This document shows, piece by piece, positions 60,002 to 64,000 of a stretch of 64,000 bases of DNA (the first letter of the stretch is position 1; every line of letters begins with the position of its first letter). The stretch lies in contig OZ244914.1 of the NCBI GenBank assembly GCA_965221795.1, positions 992,001 through 1,056,000 of the forward strand, in the 5' to 3' direction. The position numbers and the translations under genes were made by a program. Below the pieces are notes generated by a model that saw nothing but the letters and a program-made list of their open reading frames with translations, did not search any database and was not told where the DNA came from. Source of the DNA: VYFG01 sp965221795. Lineage in GTDB: Bacteria > Pseudomonadota > Gammaproteobacteria > Arenicellales > Poriferihabitantaceae.

Positions 60002-61288
60002 CTAGCGGTCCGATGCCAAGGGAATGATACTGTGTTCCTTATGCGCTCTCTGTCGGTGATGGACCGGCACCATGCCGGCATCCGGGGCCGATTGCGCCGA
60101 AACAGTCTCTACACGACCCTTCAATCCCTGTCGATACGTCACCAAGGCATTTTCAGGCTCACCCATCTGCTCCAGAATCTCCCCCAGAGTCTGGACTACC
60201 TCTGGGTCGCCAGTATCCGTAGCCACCTGCTCCAACAGATCCCTGGCCTGCGCCAGTTCATTGTCACGCCGATACAGGATCGCCAAAGCCAGTTTAAGGT
60301 CCACGTCATCCTCATGTCCCTGCCCCCAATGTCGCAGCAGGTTGATCTGACTGGAAATGTTTGCGGTCTCGAGTTTGGCATACAATCTGGCCAACTCACC
60401 TTGCCAACCCCGGTACAAGGCCTTCCGCAACAGGCTCTCGGCATGCTTGTCATGCCCGTTTCGTATCAACTGCTGGGCATAACTGGCCAGAGCCGGAGTG
60501 TCTTGCCGGAGCCTTTTGGGCAGCGCCCGGTAGGCTGCCTTCAATCCAGAGCCATCTTCTGTCCGCAAGGCCACCGCTTGCAGATGACCATTCAGTGCCT
60601 GCGCCTCACAGGACCGGAGTTCTTCTGCCGGATAGGCATTCAGTTTCCGTAAAGCTGGCAACAGAGCAACCAGCGCGGACCAATGCCCCAGCCTGCGATA
60701 CGTATCAGCCAACAGACGGGAGACCACTACATTGCGAGGAGCACGAGACCGGAGAGATTCCAGTTCCATCCGGGCCCCCTCCCAGTCTCCGGTCTGCATC
60801 TGCATCCGGGCACGGGTCAGGCGAATCGCAATCTCCTGGCGGGGATGGGCCTTCAGGGCAGCATCAATATGCGCATTTCGGCGTTCGATCAATCCCTGCT
60901 GTTGAGCTGCATAGGCCGCCCCCAAATAGCTCATTAACGAAGCCCTGTTATGGTCCAGGCTGGAAAGAAGGTTCCCTTCTGCGACCGACCAGTCCCCTTC
61001 GATCAGGTTACTGAACCCTTTCATCGCCAATTGTTGTGCGCCACGCTCCCGCCGGCCCAGATTCCACTGTCGTATTTTTCCGGGGGTACGCACCAATCCG
61101 ACGAGGAAGTTAATCAGCAGATAAAGGAGCGTGAACAGGGCCAGGAGCATGCCTATCAGCAGTACCAGAGGCATACGCACTGTATAGGGTTCGCGGGAAA
61201 GCACCACATACCCCGGATCTTCCATGGCAAACATCCCAATGCCGACAGCAGTTCCCAGGGCTACCACGATGGCGATGATCCATTTCAT
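60002..61288 (-). CDS. hemY: HemY, membrane-anchored TPR protein of the haem operon
   Basis: This HemY is the proteobacterial hemX-linked protein, not the oxygen-dependent oxidase. It has an N-terminal helix (IIAIVVALGTAVGIGMFAME), a second one (PLVLLIGMLLALFTLLYLLI, about 40-60) and then TPR helices through residue 400. Its role is unclear; in E. coli it may coordinate haem enzymes at the membrane. The 428-residue length is normal. The start is 1 base after the hemX stop. Confidence 0.92.
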   Translation of the reverse strand: MKWIIAIVVALGTAVGIGMFAMEDPGYVVLSREPYTVRMPLVLLIGMLLALFTLLYLLINFLVGLVRTPGKIRQWNLGRRERGAQQLAMKGFSNLIEGDWSVAEGNLLSSLDHNRASLMSYLGAAYAAQQQGLIERRNAHIDAALKAHPRQEIAIRLTRARMQMQTGDWEGARMELESLRSRAPRNVVVSRLLADTYRRLGHWSALVALLPALRKLNAYPAEELRSCEAQALNGHLQAVALRTEDGSGLKAAYRALPKRLRQDTPALASYAQQLIRNGHDKHAESLLRKALYRGWQGELARLYAKLETANISSQINLLRHWGQGHEDDVDLKLALAILYRRDNELAQARDLLEQVATDTGDPEVVQTLGEILEQMGEPENALVTYRQGLKGRVETVSAQSAPDAGMVPVHHRQRAHKEHSIIPLASDR

Positions 61289-61289
61289 G

Positions 61290-62600
61290 TCATCCAGACC
61301 TGTCCGGCATCAACCCCCGAAGTATATCGAGGGATCGGGAGATGTCAGGTATGTCAGTACGAACATCCAGAGCTTGGAGTGCCAACAGCTTCCGCATCCA
61401 ATCCACCGTACCCGGGTGATCGTTGTCATAGCGCTCCCGCACCCAATCCGCCACCACTTGCAATCGCTCATGGAAAGCATCCTGATCCCGTTGCATCAAC
61501 GCGGCTTGGGCACCGGCCAGCAACAACTTTCCCCGGTCTTCGATGAGCAGGCGTATTTCCGGTGAAAGAGGGGGGATGACCGGCTCTCCGTCTTTCTCGA
61601 CCTGGATCAAGTCACCCAGATCGGAAAGGAACTTTCGGCCCACATCCAGCATACGATCCATAGCAGTTGCAGCGTCCCCGGACGATTGATCCTCATCAGT
61701 CTTTTCCGGCAACGCCGATGGGCCATGAACCACCCACACTCCACGCATCGGGAGCCCCTCCAAAGTCCGCGAAAGATCCGCAATCCGGCGCGACATCATC
61801 GCATGATCGGGCCATGGAAGGTTCTCCAACAAGGCTATTTCCTGATGAATGGCTTCTGTTACCGCATGATAATCCTCGGTTTCCAGCCCGTCTAGCTGCT
61901 GTGTCGCCACTTGCAGTGCCCTGAGCGCCCCGAGCACATCTCCGACCGACCGGGCCCGCTGATTCGCAAGGAACAGCAGATATTCCACTTCTTTCAGGGT
62001 CCAGTATTCGACGCTGCCATGAAGCTCTTCATTCAGCACGCGAACTGATACCGACAAGTTGTCAAACTCCTCACGAAAATCGGTTTCCCAGGCATCCAGG
62101 CGGTTTTCAACCCGGGAGGCTACGGTTTCGATGTCTGCATGGAGTACCTGCAGACGGGCAGAAAAATCGCTTTCACTGTCTGCCTGTTGTTGTAACTGAT
62201 CCAGAAGACTTTCCATTTGTAACTGCATTTCCACCGCCTGTTGCTGAACCTGCTCCATCTGACTATCGATTCCGGACCGGGTATCGGCTATCTGCTGGAG
62301 ATGACTTTCCAGCGTACTGATTCGATAATCATGCTCAATCGCGGACAGACGCGCTCTCACTTCCGTCTGATACCAGGCATATCCAGCCATACCGAGAGCG
62401 AATACACTGACCGTCATCGCGCCCAGGGGCATGCCCCACCTGGCCCGATGCCAGCGGGATGCCGACTCGGTCCCTCGGGTCACCGCCACATGGTCCGGTG
62501 AGTCGACCCCCGTACGGGCGGATGCGTCGTCCTCTGCCACTGTGGTGTCCTGGGACACCGGTGCGGGGTGGTGGCGGGTCTCATTGTTGCTCTCTGCCAA
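61290..62600 (-). CDS. hemX: HemX-like membrane protein of the haem operon
   Basis: HemX lies between hemD and hemY and is often labelled uroporphyrinogen-III C-methyltransferase, although it lacks a methyltransferase domain. The 436-residue protein has an acidic low-complexity start, one membrane helix (LGAMTVSVFALGMAGYAWYQ, about 56-75), a long coiled coil (about 85-190), and the conserved block WTLKEVEYLLFLANQRARSV. It probably serves as a scaffold. It is followed at once by hemY and separated from hemD by 240 bases in which I see no gene. Confidence 0.9.
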   Translation of the reverse strand: MAESNNETRHHPAPVSQDTTVAEDDASARTGVDSPDHVAVTRGTESASRWHRARWGMPLGAMTVSVFALGMAGYAWYQTEVRARLSAIEHDYRISTLESHLQQIADTRSGIDSQMEQVQQQAVEMQLQMESLLDQLQQQADSESDFSARLQVLHADIETVASRVENRLDAWETDFREEFDNLSVSVRVLNEELHGSVEYWTLKEVEYLLFLANQRARSVGDVLGALRALQVATQQLDGLETEDYHAVTEAIHQEIALLENLPWPDHAMMSRRIADLSRTLEGLPMRGVWVVHGPSALPEKTDEDQSSGDAATAMDRMLDVGRKFLSDLGDLIQVEKDGEPVIPPLSPEIRLLIEDRGKLLLAGAQAALMQRDQDAFHERLQVVADWVRERYDNDHPGTVDWMRKLLALQALDVRTDIPDISRSLDILRGLMPDRSG

Positions 62601-62840
62601 TTGAATTTTCCTCTGCCGACATGGAATCGTCCCCCTTCATATTGGGATTGTATTCGGTTTTTCGTTCTGCCACTAGCTGCCCTGCGATCCAGCCCATGAG
62701 CCAATTGGTAAGCCGAATCGATCTCGGCGGTCAGTATGGGCCGGGCACGAGCTGTATTTTGTTCCCAATCGCCGCACTCCCGGGATTTGTCAACTCGGCA
62801 GCAGGCAACCCCGATCGACCGCGGCCCCATGCCGCAAGCC

Positions 62841-63632
62841 TCAGGCTGGCTCCATCGCATCCCGCGATATGTCCGCCAATGCACGGACAATGGCTTCTGT
62901 GCCAGTATTCCCTGCGGACTGGACCGGCCCCAGAAACCCGGCAGTCCGGCAGGCCGACCGGATTCGGTCGCTGAGAGCTACTACCGGCTGCCGGAACAAT
63001 CGTGAGCGATATACAGGAGGGGTCACAGCTACCAGGGCCTGCAAGACGGCTACGCTGGTAACCAGCAGAATACCAGCAGGCCGTGCCAGCCATTCGTCAA
63101 GCCGATCCAGGGGTGGAGACGAATGGGGGCGGCGTCGATAGCACTCCAATGAATACACCCGGGCTCCCCGACGATCCAGCTCTTCTACGACAACATCCCT
63201 TCCAGCATTCCCCCGGTAGAGGACGACATTACATTCCTGCACCGACAGTTGCGCCAGGGATCGAAGAAGGCCTTCACTGTCTGAGCTTCCCTGTGGCAAA
63301 TACTGGACCGGAATACCCAATCCCACTAAGGCTTCGGCGGTAGCAGGACCGATGGCGGCCACTTCCAGTGATGCCGGAAATCCGTCGAGACCGGGTAATA
63401 CCTGCGCCAGCGATGCCACGGAATAGACACTGACGAAAACGGCCAATGCAAATTGATCCAGGACCAGCCCTCCGGGGCGCAGCAATTCGTCCGATGGAGT
63501 CAGCTCGATCTCCAGTACCGGGAAAGGAATCACTTCACCGCCCGACATACCGATAGCCCTCACAAGAGCTTCACCCCGTCCCGCAGGGCGGGTGAAGAGG
63601 ATACTGACGCCCTCAAGTGTTCCGGCAGTCAT
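62841..63632 (-). CDS. hemD: Uroporphyrinogen-III synthase
   Basis: HemD closes hydroxymethylbilane to uroporphyrinogen III. The protein is about 263 residues: VSILFTRPAGRGEALVRAIG at the start, AAIGPATAEALVGLGIPVQY (about 93-112), GNAGRDVVVEELDRRGARV and VYSLECYRRRP mid-protein, and LLVTSVAVLQALV near the end. The ATG at 63632 overlaps hemC by 20 bases and gives the family start; the longer open frame upstream is in hemC territory. Part of the hemCDXY operon. Confidence 0.93.
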   Translation of the reverse strand: MTAGTLEGVSILFTRPAGRGEALVRAIGMSGGEVIPFPVLEIELTPSDELLRPGGLVLDQFALAVFVSVYSVASLAQVLPGLDGFPASLEVAAIGPATAEALVGLGIPVQYLPQGSSDSEGLLRSLAQLSVQECNVVLYRGNAGRDVVVEELDRRGARVYSLECYRRRPHSSPPLDRLDEWLARPAGILLVTSVAVLQALVAVTPPVYRSRLFRQPVVALSDRIRSACRTAGFLGPVQSAGNTGTEAIVRALADISRDAMEPA

Positions 63633-64000
63633 AGACTTCGGCCAGAATATCTCCCGCCCCTTGTTGCAGCAGACGGTCCGCGACCCGGCAGCCCAGGTCA
63701 TGGGCATCCGAGGGGTTGCCGCACGTCTCCGCCTGCAACAGGAGAGAACCATCCGGACGACCGACCAGACCCCGAATGCGCAGGGAATCACGTTCGATTT
63801 CGGCATACGCTGCCACAGGTACATGGCAGCCGCCACCAAGACCTTCATTGACTGCTCTTTCCGACTGCACCCGCAACGTGGATACCGGATCAGCAAGCGG
63901 TGCCAACAGAGCCTGCACTTCCCGGTCTTCCTCACGACATTCAATGCCCACCGCTCCCTGAGCAACCGCTGGCAACATCGTGCTGGTCTCCAGAAATGCA
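63613..64000 (-). CDS. hemC: Porphobilinogen deaminase, C-terminal part (runs off the window)
   Basis: HemC polymerises four porphobilinogens into hydroxymethylbilane. The visible 128 residues begin AFLETSTMLPAVAQGAVGIE and include the cofactor-cysteine loop NEGLGGGCHVPVAAYAE, whose cysteine carries the dipyrromethane primer. The N-terminal two thirds lie beyond position 64000. The stop at 63613 lies inside hemD. Confidence 0.95.
   Translation of the reverse strand, partial: AFLETSTMLPAVAQGAVGIECREEDREVQALLAPLADPVSTLRVQSERAVNEGLGGGCHVPVAAYAEIERDSLRIRGLVGRPDGSLLLQAETCGNPSDAHDLGCRVADRLLQQGAGDILAEVYDCRNT

Overview
The window looks like gammaproteobacterial chromosome. RapA, BepA, SrkA, AcnB, the murJ-ribF-lspA-ispH chain, the rluB-scpB-scpA-trpS-yciO-pcnB chain and the hemCDXY order are all typical of that class. 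Sox genes, a PQQ dehydrogenase and a carnitine catabolic cluster point to a metabolically flexible, probably marine or host-associated, sulfur- and methylamine-using cell. I cannot name a species.

Layout. 1-3.3 kb is mobile and decaying: a gene with two in-frame stops, an IS5-type transposase scrap, a complete IS30-family element, and a Panacea antitoxin-like gene cut by that element together with an overlapping small membrane-protein gene that has an in-frame TGA. 3.8-7.4 kb carries bepA followed by a compact soxXYZA set whose SoxY lacks the usual C-terminal GGCGG arm. 7.4-14.8 kb (minus strand) holds a methyltransferase, two SDRs and a CntA-like Rieske oxygenase, then a PqqU/YncD-like TonB receptor, a cytochrome c and a PQQ-dependent dehydrogenase. 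15-18.3 kb has a 2OG-Fe oxygenase, pncB and a D-2-hydroxyacid dehydrogenase. 19.5-26.5 kb is a plus-strand catabolic run: BKACE enzyme, L-carnitine dehydrogenase-thioesterase fusion, DMT transporter, creatinase-like hydrolase, alpha/beta hydrolase, HAD and VOC proteins. Carnitine would be oxidised to 3-dehydrocarnitine, cleaved with acetyl-CoA to betainyl-CoA and hydrolysed to glycine betaine.

26.5-46 kb is an accessory zone around srkA-rapA. It contains an intact brnTA toxin-antitoxin pair, a mug glycosylase abutting an IS30 end, transposase scraps, and a minus-strand helicase cluster: a 1.7-kaa exonuclease-RecQ-UvrD fusion, an unknown Trp-rich protein, an SNF2 helicase broken by one amber codon, a small ORF and an AlbA/Schlafen-type ATPase. 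A higBA pair with a ruined toxin follows. IS30-type terminal repeats recur at about 26.6, 28.2 and 46.0 kb. Two long poly-C tracts (18.39 and 33.06 kb) abut truncated reading frames and may be assembly joins.

46-64 kb is conserved core on both strands: tRNA-Thr(CGT), ispH-lspA-ribF-murJ, rpsT (TTG start), rluB-scpB-scpA-trpS-yciO-pcnB, acnB and hemYXDC. Several accessory genes carry single nonsense changes, which suggests ongoing gene decay outside the core.
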